This document shows, piece by piece, positions 7,579 through 19,030 of a stretch of 64,000 nucleotides of DNA (positions are counted from its first letter, which is position 1; every line of letters starts with the position of its first letter). The notes beneath the pieces were generated by a model that had not been told where the DNA came from, made no database searches, and saw only the letters and a list, made by a program, of their open reading frames with translations. Origin of the DNA: Ectothiorhodospira marina. Lineage in GTDB: Bacteria > Pseudomonadota > Gammaproteobacteria > Ectothiorhodospirales > Ectothiorhodospiraceae. The position numbers were made by a program, and so were the translations under genes. The DNA is taken from contig NZ_FOAA01000002.1 of NCBI RefSeq assembly GCF_900109495.1, positions 1 through 64,000 on the forward strand. Direction: 5' to 3'.

Positions 7579-7782
7579 TTACATGCCGTAGCGGCGACGG
7601 AACTTGTCCACCTGCCCAGCCGTGTCGAGCATCTTCTGCTTGCCCGTGTAGAACGGGTGGCATGCAGAGCAGACTTCCACGTTCAGGGCGTCGCCTTTGT
7701 GAGTCGAGCGGGTCTGGAACGCGTTCCCACAACTGCAGGTCACGTTCACTTCATGGTAATCAGGATGAATTTCCGGCTTCAT
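7579..7782 (-). CDS. rpmE: 50S ribosomal protein L31, zinc-binding form
   Basis: This 67-aa protein ([20 protein letters not shown]) matches full-length type-1 L31. The zinc ligands Cys16, Cys18, Cys38 and Cys41 (CSCGN and [14 protein letters not shown]) are all present, so this is the Zn-containing C+ form. The C-terminal VDKFRRRYG is typical. It is followed at short distance on the same strand by the nuclease gene. An 11-bp perfect hairpin (ACAAGGGCGCC/GGCGCCCTTGT, 7509-7537) downstream could limit read-through into that gene. Confidence 0.95.
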   Translation of the reverse strand: MKPEIHPDYHEVNVTCSCGNAFQTRSTHKGDALNVEVCSACHPFYTGKQKMLDTAGQVDKFRRRYGM

Positions 7783-7970
7783 GCAAGCACCCTCGAAAGC
7801 CTGTAGCGCTGAAAAAAGACGAGTAATATACTGGACCTCGCTCCGGGTGGCAAGGCCCGCCCAGGCGGACCGATGGGTCCGAAAGATCTGCCGCTCGGTT
7901 TAGCCGCCATTTTCCAAACGACGCTTGAGCCTTTGCAGCTAAATCCTCCCCAACGCTTCATTTTCTTCTC

Positions 7971-8005
7971 TTTTCCACAAAAGCTGTGGATAAGTATGTG
8001 GATGA
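7971..8005. promoter_or_regulatory. Cluster of DnaA-box-like sequences
   Basis: In the 443-bp rpmE-rimO gap I see TTTTCCACA (7971-7979), TGTGGATAA (7985-7993, an exact reverse complement of the TTATCCACA consensus) and TGTGGATGA (7997-8005). The first two face each other across 5 bp. The flanks, especially 8060-8110, are much more AT-rich than the rest of the region. DnaA binding is inferred from consensus only. No other gene or RNA was recognised between 7783 and 8225. Confidence 0.45.
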
Positions 8006-8225
8006 ATTGGGGTAAAGTGCCTCCAGGGCGCGTGCCGTCAAGGCTTGAGTCAGATCGGTCATTTTTTGTACATGTTTCTAACTTTTTGTTTTTATTGGAG
8101 TTTAATTTGTTCAGCGTGACCTGTTGCGGTCTGGAAGAGAAGCGTGTATGCACCGCGGTGCCCACGGTGGCCAGTGTGTATAAATATCCGTGTTTACCGG
8201 CGGGTATCCGCGCTGAGGGGGCATC

Positions 8226-9554
8226 GTGAGCAGCCCGCAGGCGATTGTGCCCCAGGTGGGTTTTGTCAGCCTGGGCTGCCCCAAGGCATTGTCGGATTCC
8301 GAGCACATCCTGACGCGTCTGCGGGCGGAGGGCTATGGCATCACCGGTGCCTACCAGGACGCCGATCTGGTGGTGGTGAACACCTGTGGATTCATCGACG
8401 CGGCAGTCACCGAGTCGCTGGAGGCCATTGGCGAGGCCATGGCGGAGAACGGGCGTGTGATCGTCACCGGGTGCCTGGGGGCGGACGCGGATAAGGTGCG
8501 TGCCGCTCATCCAGGAGTGCTGGCGGTCTCCGGACCCCACGCCTTCGAGGCAGTGATGGGGGCAGTGCACGAGCATCTGCCCGCCCCGCACGACCCCTAC
8601 CAGAGCTTGGTGCCGCCACAGGGGGTGCGACTCACGCCTCGCCACTACGCCTACCTGAAGATCTCCGAAGGCTGCAATCATCGGTGCAGTTTCTGCGTGA
8701 TCCCGCATTTTCGCGGGGATCTGGTGAGCCGCCCGGTGGGCGAGGTGATGGCGGAGGCCGAGCGGCTGGTGGAGGCCGGGGTGCGTGAGTTGCTGGTGAT
8801 CTCCCAGGACACCAGTGCCTACGGGGTGGATGTGAAATATCGCACCGGTTTCTGGGGCGGTCGCCCGCTGCGCACCCACGTGCAGGACCTGGCCCAGGCC
8901 CTGGGTAGCCTCGGGGTGTGGGTGCGCCTGCATTATGTCTATCCCTATCCCCACGTGGATGACCTGATCCCGCTGATGGCCGAGGGCCGCATCCTGCCCT
9001 ACCTGGATGTGCCCCTGCAGCATGGCAGCACGCGGGTGCTCAAGGCGATGCGTCGGCCGGCGGCCACGGAGCGGGTGCTGGAGCGGATTCATCGCTGGCG
9101 CGAGATCTGTCCGGATCTGACCCTGCGCAGCACCTTCATCGTCGGCTTCCCTGGGGAGACGGAGTCCGATTTCGAGCAACTGCTGGAGTTTATTCAGGAG
9201 GCGCAACTGGATCGGGTGGGATGCTTTGCCTATTCGGCGGTGGAGGGCGCGCCGGCCAACGCACTGCCCGACGCCGTGCCCGAGCCGGTGAAGGAGGAGC
9301 GCCTGGCGCGCTTCATGGAGGTGCAGGCGGGGATCAGTCAGGCGCGGCTGGCCCGCCATGTGGGGCAGCGCCTGACGGTACTGGTGGATGAGATCGATGC
9401 CGAGGGCACGGCGATTGCCCGTTCGGCGGCGGACGCGCCGGAGGTGGATGGTCTGGTGTTCGTGGAGGAGGGCCAGGGGCTGGCTGTTGGGGAGTTTGTG
9501 GAGGTGGAGGTGGAAGAGGCCTCCGAGCATGATCTGTTTGGCAGGCGCACCTGA
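8226..9554 (+). CDS. rimO: Ribosomal protein S12 methylthiotransferase RimO
   Basis: This 442-aa radical-SAM enzyme adds a methylthio group to Asp88 (E. coli numbering) of ribosomal protein S12. The N-terminal UPF0004 domain has [27 protein letters not shown] and VTGCLG, giving the three Cys of the auxiliary 4Fe-4S cluster. The radical-SAM CxxxCxxC motif is in [21 protein letters not shown]-terminal TRAM domain is at about residues 375-440. The SLGCPKxLSDSE signature separates RimO from MiaB. The GTG at 8226 is the chosen start. It is monocistronic and followed by a C/T hairpin. Confidence 0.96.
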   Translation: MSSPQAIVPQVGFVSLGCPKALSDSEHILTRLRAEGYGITGAYQDADLVVVNTCGFIDAAVTESLEAIGEAMAENGRVIVTGCLGADADKVRAAHPGVLAVSGPHAFEAVMGAVHEHLPAPHDPYQSLVPPQGVRLTPRHYAYLKISEGCNHRCSFCVIPHFRGDLVSRPVGEVMAEAERLVEAGVRELLVISQDTSAYGVDVKYRTGFWGGRPLRTHVQDLAQALGSLGVWVRLHYVYPYPHVDDLIPLMAEGRILPYLDVPLQHGSTRVLKAMRRPAATERVLERIHRWREICPDLTLRSTFIVGFPGETESDFEQLLEFIQEAQLDRVGCFAYSAVEGAPANALPDAVPEPVKEERLARFMEVQAGISQARLARHVGQRLTVLVDEIDAEGTAIARSAADAPEVDGLVFVEEGQGLAVGEFVEVEVEEASEHDLFGRRT

Positions 9555-9635
9555 ATCTCTCTTATCCCCTTGGGGGAGAAGAGCTGGGGAAGAGGGGGGC
9601 GGTGGGTACGGTGCGGACGACGGCCCTCACCCCAA

Positions 9636-9661
9636 CCCCTCTCCCGCAGGCGGGAGAGGGG
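9636..9661. repeat. C/T-rich hairpin repeat
   Basis: The perfect 12-bp arms CCCCTCTCCCGC (9636-9647) and GCGGGAGAGGGG (9650-9661) lie between the convergent rimO and ubiT genes, next to a second weaker unit at about 9560-9598. It belongs to the same family as 2637-2662 and may serve as a bidirectional terminator. Confidence 0.6.
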
Positions 9662-9682
9662 CCTCTGATGCGGGGAGTATGT

Positions 9683-10207
9683 CTACTGGCTCGGGTGCAG
9701 CCCACCCGGCAGCAGCTTGCCCAGGCCCAGCTGATTGAGCATGCACACGGCCTTGGCACCGGCACGCTCTCCCAGGACGGCGTGGATATGACTCTCCCAG
9801 TCGGGTTCGGCGGTGTCCAGGAGGTTCTTCAGGTACAGGCCGGCCTCGGTCTCGCCCTCCAGGTCCAGGCGGCGGCTGAAGAACAGGGTGTCCGGGTCCT
9901 CGGCCCGGGCGGCCAGGCGCCAGAAGTCTTCCAGGCGGCCGCGGATGCGCACGTCCCAGTCGTCATCCGCCTTGCAGTCCCAGGGGCTGACGCCGCCTTC
10001 CTTCACCAGAAAGCAGATCCCGCCCGGGTGGTCCGTGACCGAGAGGCAGATGCGCTTGCCTTCCAGTGGGCCCAGTTCCTCCGCCGCCGGTTGCCCCTTG
10101 AGCAGGTGGTTGACCAGGGTCGAGAAGAGCCGGGTGTGAACGGCGTCGGGCAGCAGTCGCAGGGCGACGCCAAGGGGGAGTAGAACGGGGGGGGTGGGCA
10201 GTTGCAT
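9683..10207 (-). CDS. ubiT: SCP2 sterol-binding domain protein, UbiT-like accessory factor of ubiquinone synthesis
   Basis: This 174-aa protein with an SCP2-like lipid-binding domain matches the length of E. coli UbiT (YhbT). Recognisable segments are LLKGQPAAEELGPLEGKRIC, ..WDVRIRGRLEDFWRLAARAEDPDTLFFSRRLDLEGETEAGLYLKN.. and NLLDTAEPDW. UbiT is an accessory factor needed with the UbiU/UbiV hydroxylase for oxygen-independent ubiquinone synthesis; the partners are not in this window. Its presence suggests a facultative or microaerobic lifestyle, but this is inference. The gene stands alone. Confidence 0.8.
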   Translation of the reverse strand: MQLPTPPVLLPLGVALRLLPDAVHTRLFSTLVNHLLKGQPAAEELGPLEGKRICLSVTDHPGGICFLVKEGGVSPWDCKADDDWDVRIRGRLEDFWRLAARAEDPDTLFFSRRLDLEGETEAGLYLKNLLDTAEPDWESHIHAVLGERAGAKAVCMLNQLGLGKLLPGGLHPSQ

Positions 10208-10296
10208 GGTGTCGGGTACCTATCGAGAAGGGCGGTGTGGCCTTGAATCCTTGGCACAATTCTAGCGGGGATTGGGTTGTGTCCCAAGCGGGGGGA

Positions 10297-12044
<1,748 letters not shown>

Positions 12045-12223
12045 GGGGGGCAGGGATCTCCAGAGCGGTGGTTCTTGCGCCGTGTCATTATTACATGCCC
12101 GCGGCCTGAGCCAATGCCCCCTGCCCATTGACCGACGGGGTGATGCTCGGGTGATCATAATAGCGTCGGTCCCTGCGGCCGCGTGTTTTCCATGGGCGCC
12201 CACAGGCGCAAAAGGTTATCCGC

Positions 12224-14386
12224 ATGAACCAACCGAACTGGGCCATCTGGCCCGGCAGTCCCTATCCCCTGGGTTCCACCTGGGATGGTGAAGGGGTGAA
12301 TTTCGCGCTGTTTTCCGAGCACGCTGAGCGGGTGGAGCTGTGCTTGTTCAGCGAGAGTGGTCGGCGGGAGCTGGAACGCATTGAAATGCGGTGGCAGACC
12401 GATCAGGTCTTTCACTGCTATCTGCCGGAGGCGCGTCCGGGGCTGCTCTATGGCTACCGGGTGCATGGCCCTCAGGAGCCAGCCGCCGGGCATCGGTTCA
12501 ATCCCAATAAACTGCTCATCGATCCCTATGCCAAGGCCCTGTATGGGCATGTGAAATGGAATGATGCGCTGTTTGGTTATCGCATCGGCGCCGACGAGGC
12601 GGATCTGGTCATGGACCCCCGGGATTCCGCTCCCGGCATGCCCAAGTGCCAGGTCATTGATACCGCTTTCACCTGGGGGGACGACAAGCCTCCCAAGACC
12701 CCCTGGCACGAGACGGTCATCTACGAACTCCACGTCAAGGGCTTCACGGCCCAGCATCCCAAGGTGCACCCGGAGCTGCGTGGTACCTATGCCGGGCTGG
12801 CCACGGCCCCGGTGGTGTCCTATCTGCAGCGCCTGGGCGTGACCGCGGTTGAATTGATGCCAGTGCATGCCTTTCTGGATGACCGGCACCTGGTGGAGAA
12901 AGGGCTGCGCAATTACTGGGGCTACAATTCCATGTCCTTCTTCGCGCCGGACATGCGCTATAGCGCCTCGGGGCACGTGAACGAGTTCAAGACCATGGTC
13001 AAGACCCTGCACTCGGCGGGGATCGAGGTCATCCTGGATGTGGTGTACAACCACACGGCCGAGGGCAGTCACCTGGGCCCCACACTGTCATTTCGTGGCA
13101 TCGACAACAGGGCCTACTACCGGCTGGTGCACGACGAGCCGCGCTATTACATGGACTACACCGGTTGCGGCAATACCCTGAACATGCAGCACCCGCGGGT
13201 GCTGCAGCTGATCATGGAGTCGCTGCGCTACTGGGTGCAGGAGATGCACGTGGATGGTTTCCGCTTCGACCTGGCCTCGGCGCTGGCGCGTGAACTGCAC
13301 GAGGTGGATCGTCTGGGCGCCTTCTTCGACATCATTCACCAGGATCCGGTGCTCTCCCAGGTGAAGCTGATTGCCGAACCCTGGGATCTGGGTGAGGGAG
13401 GATATCAGGTGGGTAACTTCCCGGTAGGCTGGACCGAATGGAACGGGCGTTACCGGGATACGGTGCGTGCCTACTGGAAGGGCGAGGATGGTCTGATCGG
13501 CGACATGGCCTATCGTCTTACCGGTTCATCGGATCTGTACGAGTCCAGTGGCCGGAGGCCCTACGCCAGCATCAACTTCGTGACCTGTCACGATGGCTTC
13601 ACCCTGGATGACCTGGTGAGCTTCAACGACAAGCGCAACGAAGCCAATGGCGAAGAAAACCGGGATGGCGAGAGCCACAATCTCTCCTGGAACTGTGGCG
13701 AGGAGGGGGCCACCCGCAACAAGCACATCCTGGATCTTCGGGCGCGGCAGAAGCGCAATTTTCTTTCCACCCTGTTTCTCTCCCAGGGCATTCCCATGCT
13801 GTTGGCCGGGGATGAGCGCGGGCGCAGTCAGCAGGGCAATAACAATGCCTATTGTCAGGACAACGAAATCTCCTGGATGGACTGGGCCCTGGATGAGTAT
13901 GGGCGCGACCTGCTGCCGTTCGTGCAATACCTGATCACCCTGCGGCGCGAACACCCGGCACTGAGGCGGCGGCATTTCTTCCAGGGGCGTCCCATCATGG
14001 GGGCCGGGGTGAAGGACCTGGCCTGGATCCGCCCCGATGGCGAGGAGATGGACGACGAGGACTGGCAGCAGGGTTTTGCTCGCAGTCTGGGCATGTTCAT
14101 CGCGGGGGATCTGTTCGAGGAGTATGACGAGCGCGGTCGGCGGGTGCGGGATACCGATATGCTGCTGTTAATGAATTCGGATCACGAAGCCATTTCCTTT
14201 CGACTGCCGGCCAAGCCGGAGCGCACCCGCTGGGATGTGCTCCTGGATACGGTCTACCCCCGCGGGCCCCGTCCGGACCATCGCAAGTTCCACAGCCACG
14301 AGGTCTATCCGTTGCAGGGGCGCTCCCTGGTACTGATGGTGAATGCCAGCCGCCCCGTGCCGCGCACCAGCAACGGGATCGAGTAA
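12224..14386 (+). CDS. glgX: Glycogen debranching enzyme GlgX (isoamylase type)
   Basis: This 720-aa GH13 isoamylase-type enzyme hydrolyses alpha-1,6 branches of glycogen limit dextrin. An N-terminal CBM48 domain ([22 protein letters not shown]) is followed by the GH13 catalytic barrel with [15 protein letters not shown] (region I), [13 protein letters not shown] (region II, nucleophile Asp), LIAEPWDLG (region III, acid Glu) and [11 protein letters not shown] (region IV). A beta-sandwich domain closes the protein. The ATG at 12224 follows AAAAGG. No other glycogen gene is in the window. It is convergent with cpdA. Confidence 0.95.
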   Translation: MNQPNWAIWPGSPYPLGSTWDGEGVNFALFSEHAERVELCLFSESGRRELERIEMRWQTDQVFHCYLPEARPGLLYGYRVHGPQEPAAGHRFNPNKLLIDPYAKALYGHVKWNDALFGYRIGADEADLVMDPRDSAPGMPKCQVIDTAFTWGDDKPPKTPWHETVIYELHVKGFTAQHPKVHPELRGTYAGLATAPVVSYLQRLGVTAVELMPVHAFLDDRHLVEKGLRNYWGYNSMSFFAPDMRYSASGHVNEFKTMVKTLHSAGIEVILDVVYNHTAEGSHLGPTLSFRGIDNRAYYRLVHDEPRYYMDYTGCGNTLNMQHPRVLQLIMESLRYWVQEMHVDGFRFDLASALARELHEVDRLGAFFDIIHQDPVLSQVKLIAEPWDLGEGGYQVGNFPVGWTEWNGRYRDTVRAYWKGEDGLIGDMAYRLTGSSDLYESSGRRPYASINFVTCHDGFTLDDLVSFNDKRNEANGEENRDGESHNLSWNCGEEGATRNKHILDLRARQKRNFLSTLFLSQGIPMLLAGDERGRSQQGNNNAYCQDNEISWMDWALDEYGRDLLPFVQYLITLRREHPALRRRHFFQGRPIMGAGVKDLAWIRPDGEEMDDEDWQQGFARSLGMFIAGDLFEEYDERGRRVRDTDMLLLMNSDHEAISFRLPAKPERTRWDVLLDTVYPRGPRPDHRKFHSHEVYPLQGRSLVLMVNASRPVPRTSNGIE

Positions 14387-14396
14387 GGGCTGTGCC

Positions 14397-15203
14397 TTAC
14401 GTGCCGCACAGCCGCCATTCGGGTACCTGCGGCAGGTAATTCACCCAGGTGTCGATGCGCCCGTCCGGGAAAAGGTCCAGACGCCGGTAACCGGGGGGCA
14501 GGTCGTCCAGGCGCGGGGTCTGGCTCCTGGGGGCAAACTGGGCACCGGTGGAGGGCGCGCACAGCAGACGCACGCCGTTGCGAGTCCTGTCCACCGCCTG
14601 ATGGGCGTGGCCGAAGAGCACGCCGCGCACCTTGTCGTGCTCATCGATGACGCCCAGGAAGTCATCGGCATTGCACAGCCCGATGCGGTCCATCCAGGGG
14701 CTGCCGACGGGGATCACCGGGTGATGCAGACAGATCAGTGCATGGCTTGATGGGTGGCGGGAGAGACTCTCTTCCAGCAGTTCCAGCTCGGCCTCGTCCA
14801 GCTTGCCGTGGCTTGCTCCGGGCACCGTGCTGTTCAGCAGTACAATGAGCCAGTCGCCGAGGCTGAGGATCTTGCCGCAATGCAGGTTGCTGGCCGCGAG
14901 GGTGTCCTCCATGAGATCGGCATCGTCATGGTTGCCGGGCAGGCAATGCACTGGGCAGGGCAGGGGGCTGAGTTGTCTGCTGACCCGCTGGTAGGCCTCG
15001 GGTACCGGCTCGTGGACCAGGTCTCCGGTCACGAGCACTCGATCCAGGTGCGGCTCCTGCTGCTTGACCTGGGCGAGCACACGCTGGAGGCTATCATCGG
15101 TGTTGATGCCCGAATCCATGACATCGCCCGGCTGCGGGCAGAGGTGGAGATCGGTGATCTGAAGGATTCGCAGTGGTCTGACTTGCGCGCCCGTGTAGCT
15201 CAT
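14397..15203 (-). CDS. cpdA: 3',5'-cyclic-AMP phosphodiesterase CpdA
   Basis: This 268-aa calcineurin-like metallophosphoesterase has the full set of metal-ligand motifs: ILQITDLHL (DxH), LVTGDLVHE (GDxxxx), CLPGNHDD (GNHD), LICLHHP and LFGHAHQ (GHxH). Order and length match CpdA, which hydrolyses cAMP and so tunes Crp-type regulation. The start MSYTGAQVRPLRILQITDLH at 15203 has a short leader, as in E. coli. Its stop is only 10 bp from the convergent glgX stop, and a small GC-rich hairpin (14388-14413) lies there. Confidence 0.9.
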   Translation of the reverse strand: MSYTGAQVRPLRILQITDLHLCPQPGDVMDSGINTDDSLQRVLAQVKQQEPHLDRVLVTGDLVHEPVPEAYQRVSRQLSPLPCPVHCLPGNHDDADLMEDTLAASNLHCGKILSLGDWLIVLLNSTVPGASHGKLDEAELELLEESLSRHPSSHALICLHHPVIPVGSPWMDRIGLCNADDFLGVIDEHDKVRGVLFGHAHQAVDRTRNGVRLLCAPSTGAQFAPRSQTPRLDDLPPGYRRLDLFPDGRIDTWVNYLPQVPEWRLCGT

Positions 15204-15364
15204 GATGACTACCTCCGTGAGCAGGGGTAAGGCAATTTCCAGACAAAAGGTGTATAAAAAGACACCGCTCTGTCTCCGGATGGGCGGATTATAACCGAAA
15301 TCTTTGACAATGCTTTGACGGAACCGTCACGGCCCGGCGACACAGCACGCCAAGGAGTCCCCTG

Positions 15365-16027
15365 ATGTCCAACCTGACTACGCCAATGGATGAGCGTCTG
15401 CAGGCGTATATGCGCTCGGTCACCTTGCGCGAGCCCGCCCTGTATCGGTGCCTGCGGGAGGAAACCGCCCATATGCCCGAGCACAACCTGCAGGTGGCGC
15501 CCGAGCAGGGTCAGTTTCTGGGGCTGCTGGTGGAATTGCTGGGAGCACGTCGCATCCTGGAGATCGGTACCTTCACAGGCTATAGCGCCCTTTGGATGGC
15601 GGGGGCCATGCCTGAAGACGGGGAGCTGGTGTGCTGCGACATCAGCGAGGAGTGGACGGCCATCGCCCGTCGTTACTGGGCCGAGGCCGGACTGGCCGAT
15701 CGCATTGATCTGCGCCTGGCGCCGGCTCTGGACACCCTGGATGGCCTTCTGGCAGACGGCCAGGCGGGCCACTTTGATCTGGCCTTCATCGATGCCGACA
15801 AGGCCAATTACGTGAATTACTATCGGCGTTGCCTGCGTTTGATGCGCCCGGGCGGGGTGGTCTGTCTGGACAATACCCTATGGGGTGGCCGGGTGGCCGA
15901 CCCCAACGACCACGAACCCGATACAGAGTCCATCCGCGCCTTCAATGCCCTGGCCCACGAGGACCCGAACGTGACCCTGAGCCTGCTGCCCATCGGGGAT
16001 GGTCTCACCCTGGCGCGCAAGCGCTGA
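15365..16027 (+). CDS. SAM-dependent O-methyltransferase (CCoAOMT-like family 3)
   Basis: This 220-aa class I methyltransferase belongs to the catechol/caffeoyl-CoA O-methyltransferase-like family. SAM-binding motif I is ILEIGTFTGYSALWMA, the metal-binding and catalytic region is FDLAFIDADKANYVNYY, and VCLDNTLWGGRV carries the conserved D-N metal ligands. The substrate cannot be told from sequence. ATG at 15365 is preceded by CAAGGAG. It ends 6 bp before the convergent argA stop. Confidence 0.88.
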   Translation: MSNLTTPMDERLQAYMRSVTLREPALYRCLREETAHMPEHNLQVAPEQGQFLGLLVELLGARRILEIGTFTGYSALWMAGAMPEDGELVCCDISEEWTAIARRYWAEAGLADRIDLRLAPALDTLDGLLADGQAGHFDLAFIDADKANYVNYYRRCLRLMRPGGVVCLDNTLWGGRVADPNDHEPDTESIRAFNALAHEDPNVTLSLLPIGDGLTLARKR

Positions 16028-16033
16028 GGCCTC

Positions 16034-17389
16034 TCAGGCGAGCTGACGGCGCTTGTACCGGGGCTGGAGCGGCTTGATGAAGATCTTGGAATTTCGCTGG
16101 ATGTTGTACATCTGCTGCCGGCTGATGGGCAGGGACTGGATCTCCCCGGGTTCGAACCCCCGCTCCCGGAACCAGTGCGCGGTGCGGGTGGTGAGCACGA
16201 ACAGCCGGGTGATGCCCAGGTCGCGGGCCTGGGCCTCCAGGTGTTCCACCAGCATGTCGGCCCGGCCACCGCCGCGGTGATCCGGGTGCACCGCCACACA
16301 GGCCACTTCCGCCACGGCCTCCTCGGTTGAGGGGTACAGGGCGGCACAGGCGAGGATCATGCCGTCGCGCTCGATGACATAGAACCGCTCGATCTCCAGT
16401 TCCAGTTGCTCGCGGGAGCGCCGCACCAGGATACCCTCCACCTCCAGGGGCTGGATGAGTTCCAGGATGCCACCCACATCCTCGATGGTGGCCTGACGCA
16501 GGCGTTCGTAGTTCTCCCCGGTGATCAGGGTGCCGGCCCCCTCGCGGGTGTAGAGCTCCATGAGCAGGGCGCCGTCACGGTGACGGTCCACCAGGTGTAC
16601 GCGCTCCACGGATTGGCGCGAGGCGCTGATGGCACATTTCAGGTGCGCGGCCAGCTCCTCGGGCAGGCGGCGACGACCGTTCAGGAGCGCCTGGGCCTGA
16701 TCCGCGGTCATCTGCGTGATGGGGCGTCGGCGGGTATCGCGCAAGGCGGGGGTATCGCTGAAGAAAATCAGTTTATCCGCCCCCAGGGCCGTGGCGGCGG
16801 CGGTGGCCACGTCCTCGGCGGTGAGGTTGAAGATCTCCCCTGTGGGGGAGTAGCCCATGGGCGGCAGCAGGACCATGTCGCCGGCTCGCAGGTGGTGTTT
16901 CATGCCCTCGGTGTCCACCCGCCGGACCTCGCCCGTGTGCTGATAGTCCACGCCACCGCGCACCCCGAGGGGGCGGGCGGTGACGAAGTTGCCGGATGAG
17001 ACCCGAACCCGCACCCCGGACATGGGGGTGTTGGCCAGCCCCATGGACAGCAGGGCCTCGATCTCGGCGCGCAGCGAACCCGCGGCCTCCTTGACCGCCT
17101 GCAGCGCGGAATCGTCAGTGAGCCGCAGGCCGTTCACGTACTGTATCTGTGCCCCTCGGGCACGCAGCCGCTCCTCGATCTGTGGACGCGCCCCGTGCAC
17201 CAGGACCAGTCGCACACCCAGGGTCTGAAGGATGGCGATATCGTGCAGCAGGGTGGCAAAGCCCGGTTGCAGGGCTGCCTCGCCACCGAAGCAGATGACG
17301 AAGGTACGTTCCCGGTGGGCATTGATGTAGGGGGCGGCGTCCCGAAACCAGGCGACATGGGGGGAGGTGGGGGTTTTCTTCAAGGCCAT
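16034..17389 (-). CDS. argA: Amino-acid N-acetyltransferase (N-acetylglutamate synthase) ArgA
   Basis: This 451-aa bifunctional-looking protein has an N-terminal amino-acid-kinase-fold domain (residues about 1-290, FVICFGGEAALQPGFATLLHDIAIL) that binds arginine allosterically, and a C-terminal GNAT domain (CAALYPSTEEAVAEVACVAV then HPDHRGGGRADMLVEHLE). It catalyses the first step of arginine synthesis from glutamate and acetyl-CoA. The length matches the classic ArgA. The ATG at 17389 follows TAAGGAC. It lies 122 bp downstream of argE on the same strand, so co-transcription is likely. Confidence 0.93.
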   Translation of the reverse strand: MALKKTPTSPHVAWFRDAAPYINAHRERTFVICFGGEAALQPGFATLLHDIAILQTLGVRLVLVHGARPQIEERLRARGAQIQYVNGLRLTDDSALQAVKEAAGSLRAEIEALLSMGLANTPMSGVRVRVSSGNFVTARPLGVRGGVDYQHTGEVRRVDTEGMKHHLRAGDMVLLPPMGYSPTGEIFNLTAEDVATAAATALGADKLIFFSDTPALRDTRRRPITQMTADQAQALLNGRRRLPEELAAHLKCAISASRQSVERVHLVDRHRDGALLMELYTREGAGTLITGENYERLRQATIEDVGGILELIQPLEVEGILVRRSREQLELEIERFYVIERDGMILACAALYPSTEEAVAEVACVAVHPDHRGGGRADMLVEHLEAQARDLGITRLFVLTTRTAHWFRERGFEPGEIQSLPISRQQMYNIQRNSKIFIKPLQPRYKRRQLA

Positions 17390-17511
17390 CAGGTCCTTAG
17401 GCGGTACGGGCGTTTGCGGCACGATGATAAGCAATTGCGCGCCCCGCTGCCAAATGCCAGTGCGCTGCCCCTGCACGGGCCGGGGGTGGCACCGATCTTG
17501 TTCCGCGGACG

Positions 17512-18663
17512 TTACGGATCGATACAGAACCGGTGGATCAGTCCGCGCAGGATCTTCAGCATCGGGTCGATGCGGTCCAGGGCCAGGTATTCATCCGGTT
17601 GATGGGCCTGGCGGATGTCCCCGGGACCCAGGATCACCACGTCCATGTCCATCTGGCGCAGGAAGGGGCCTTCCGTGCCAAAGGCCACCGCCTCGGCGGT
17701 ATGGCCGGTGAGGGCCTCGGTCGCCCGCACCAGTTCACTGTCGGCGGGTGTCTCCATGGGGGGGATGCCCGGGATCAGGCGAAAGACTTCATGATCCAGG
17801 CCCGTGCCCTTCAGCGCTTTCCTCACCCGTTCGCTCAGGGTCCGGCGCAGCGCGTCCGGGTTCATGCCGGGGAGGGGGCGCAGGTCGATATGGAGCTCGC
17901 ACTGGCCACAGATCCGGTTGGGGTTGTCGCCGCCGTGGATGTGACCCAGGTTCAGCGTGGGGACAGCCACCTGAAATTGCGGGTTCCGGTGGGCGGCCTG
18001 GAGTTCGTCCCGCCAGGCCAGGATCTCGTTGATCACCCGGTGCATGCCCTCCAGGGCGCTGTTCCCCAGGCTGGGGTCGCTGGAATGCCCGGCCCGGCCA
18101 TTCACTCTGATGCCCTCCATGAGGATGCCTTTGTGCATGCGCACGGGACGCAGGTTGGTGGGCTCGCCGATCAGGGCCTGTCGTCCCAGGGGCTGCCCGG
18201 CCTCGGCAATGGCCCGGGCACCGCGCATGGAACTCTCCTCGTCCGCCGTGGCCAGGATCACCAGCGGGTGTCGGAAATCCTTTGGGTCAAAACCAGCTGC
18301 CGCCTCCAGGGCCAGGGCAAGGAAACTCTTCATGTCACAGCTGCCCAGGCCGTAGAGACGGTCATCCCGGACGACGCCCTGGAAGGGGTCCTGGGACCAC
18401 AGGTGCGGGTCGCAGGGTACGGTGTCGGTGTGCCCGGCCAGTACCAACCCCCCTGGCCCTTGGCCCAGGCAGGCCACCAGGTTGGCCTTGTCCGCCACGC
18501 CCTGCAGGGGCTTGATCTCCACCCGAAAGCCTCCTGCCTCGCACCATCCTGCCAGTGCGTCGATCAGTGGTTGGTTTCCCATGTCGTAAGCCGGCGAGAC
18601 GCTGCTCACCGAGGGGATTTCGATGAGCCGCTTGAGCATGTGCATGAGGTCAGGCTGGTGCAT
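17512..18663 (-). CDS. argE: Acetylornithine deacetylase ArgE
   Basis: This 383-aa M20-family metallohydrolase removes the acetyl group from N2-acetylornithine. Metal-binding motifs are LVLAGHTDTVPCD (HxD), LYGLGSCDMKSFLAL (GxxDMK), ATADEESSMRGAR (EE), and a C-terminal RQMDMDVVILGPGDIRQAHQ His ligand. The dimerisation/lid domain is between residues about 175-290. With argA downstream this covers the linear, acetyl-hydrolysing version of the pathway. The region upstream (18664-19030) is the promoter area shared with the divergent repeat-protein cluster. Confidence 0.93.
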   Translation of the reverse strand: MHQPDLMHMLKRLIEIPSVSSVSPAYDMGNQPLIDALAGWCEAGGFRVEIKPLQGVADKANLVACLGQGPGGLVLAGHTDTVPCDPHLWSQDPFQGVVRDDRLYGLGSCDMKSFLALALEAAAGFDPKDFRHPLVILATADEESSMRGARAIAEAGQPLGRQALIGEPTNLRPVRMHKGILMEGIRVNGRAGHSSDPSLGNSALEGMHRVINEILAWRDELQAAHRNPQFQVAVPTLNLGHIHGGDNPNRICGQCELHIDLRPLPGMNPDALRRTLSERVRKALKGTGLDHEVFRLIPGIPPMETPADSELVRATEALTGHTAEAVAFGTEGPFLRQMDMDVVILGPGDIRQAHQPDEYLALDRIDPMLKILRGLIHRFCIDP

Positions 18664-18940
18664 GACAGGGCTCCAGGTGAGTTTTCTCCAAGATACGCTG
18701 CCTGGCCCAGGGCAACAATGCGAACCCGGTCGGAATATGAGGCGGTGTATCGCGAGCGTGACAGGTGTGCCTGTCTCCCCGCAGGCCAGGCCTGAAAGGG
18801 GTTTCCTGATGTTGGGCTATGTGCTTATGCCTTGAGGTGTAACAGCATCTGAACAGGTTTCGACCCCCAAAATGTGCACTTATGGACATTGCTGCGCCTG
18901 ATGCGTTTCAAGGTGTTGTTTTGGAGTGATTTTTTTGTTT

Positions 18941-18956
18941 TGGTCTGCTTGTTGCA
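18941..18956 (+). promoter_or_regulatory. Candidate sigma-54 (-24/-12) promoter
   Basis: TGGTCTGCTTGTTGCA has GG at 18942-18943 and GC at 18954-18955, separated by exactly 10 nt as in the TGGCAC-N5-TTGCW consensus. The -12 element TTGCA is perfect and the -24 element matches at TGG. It is 74 nt upstream of the repeat-protein ATG (19031). A sigma-54-dependent activator gene is part of the same cluster (23360-24733). The rest of the 18664-19030 gap holds A/T-rich stretches that could bind IHF or the activator, but I see no clear site. Confidence 0.6.
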
Positions 18957-19030
18957 GAGGTGGGTTTACGGACTGGTAAGGCCCTTCGCCCGCCGGCCGG
19001 ACGACAGCTCAAGTGAGGAGGAATGATTTC

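Noticed and set aside
7779-9530. Long 583-codon open frame antisense to rimO
   Set aside because: It is a shadow of the GC-rich rimO gene: His/Gln/Arg-rich with no domain, and it runs across the whole rpmE-rimO gap. RimO motifs on the other strand are unambiguous.
12155-13072. 305-codon open frame antisense to glgX
   Set aside because: Covers CBM48 and GH13 regions of glgX; no independent motif or ribosome-binding site.
14388-14413. GGCTGTGC/GCACAGCC hairpin as glgX/cpdA terminator
   Set aside because: Only 8 bp of stem, no T-run on either strand, and it overlaps the cpdA stop; terminator function cannot be supported.
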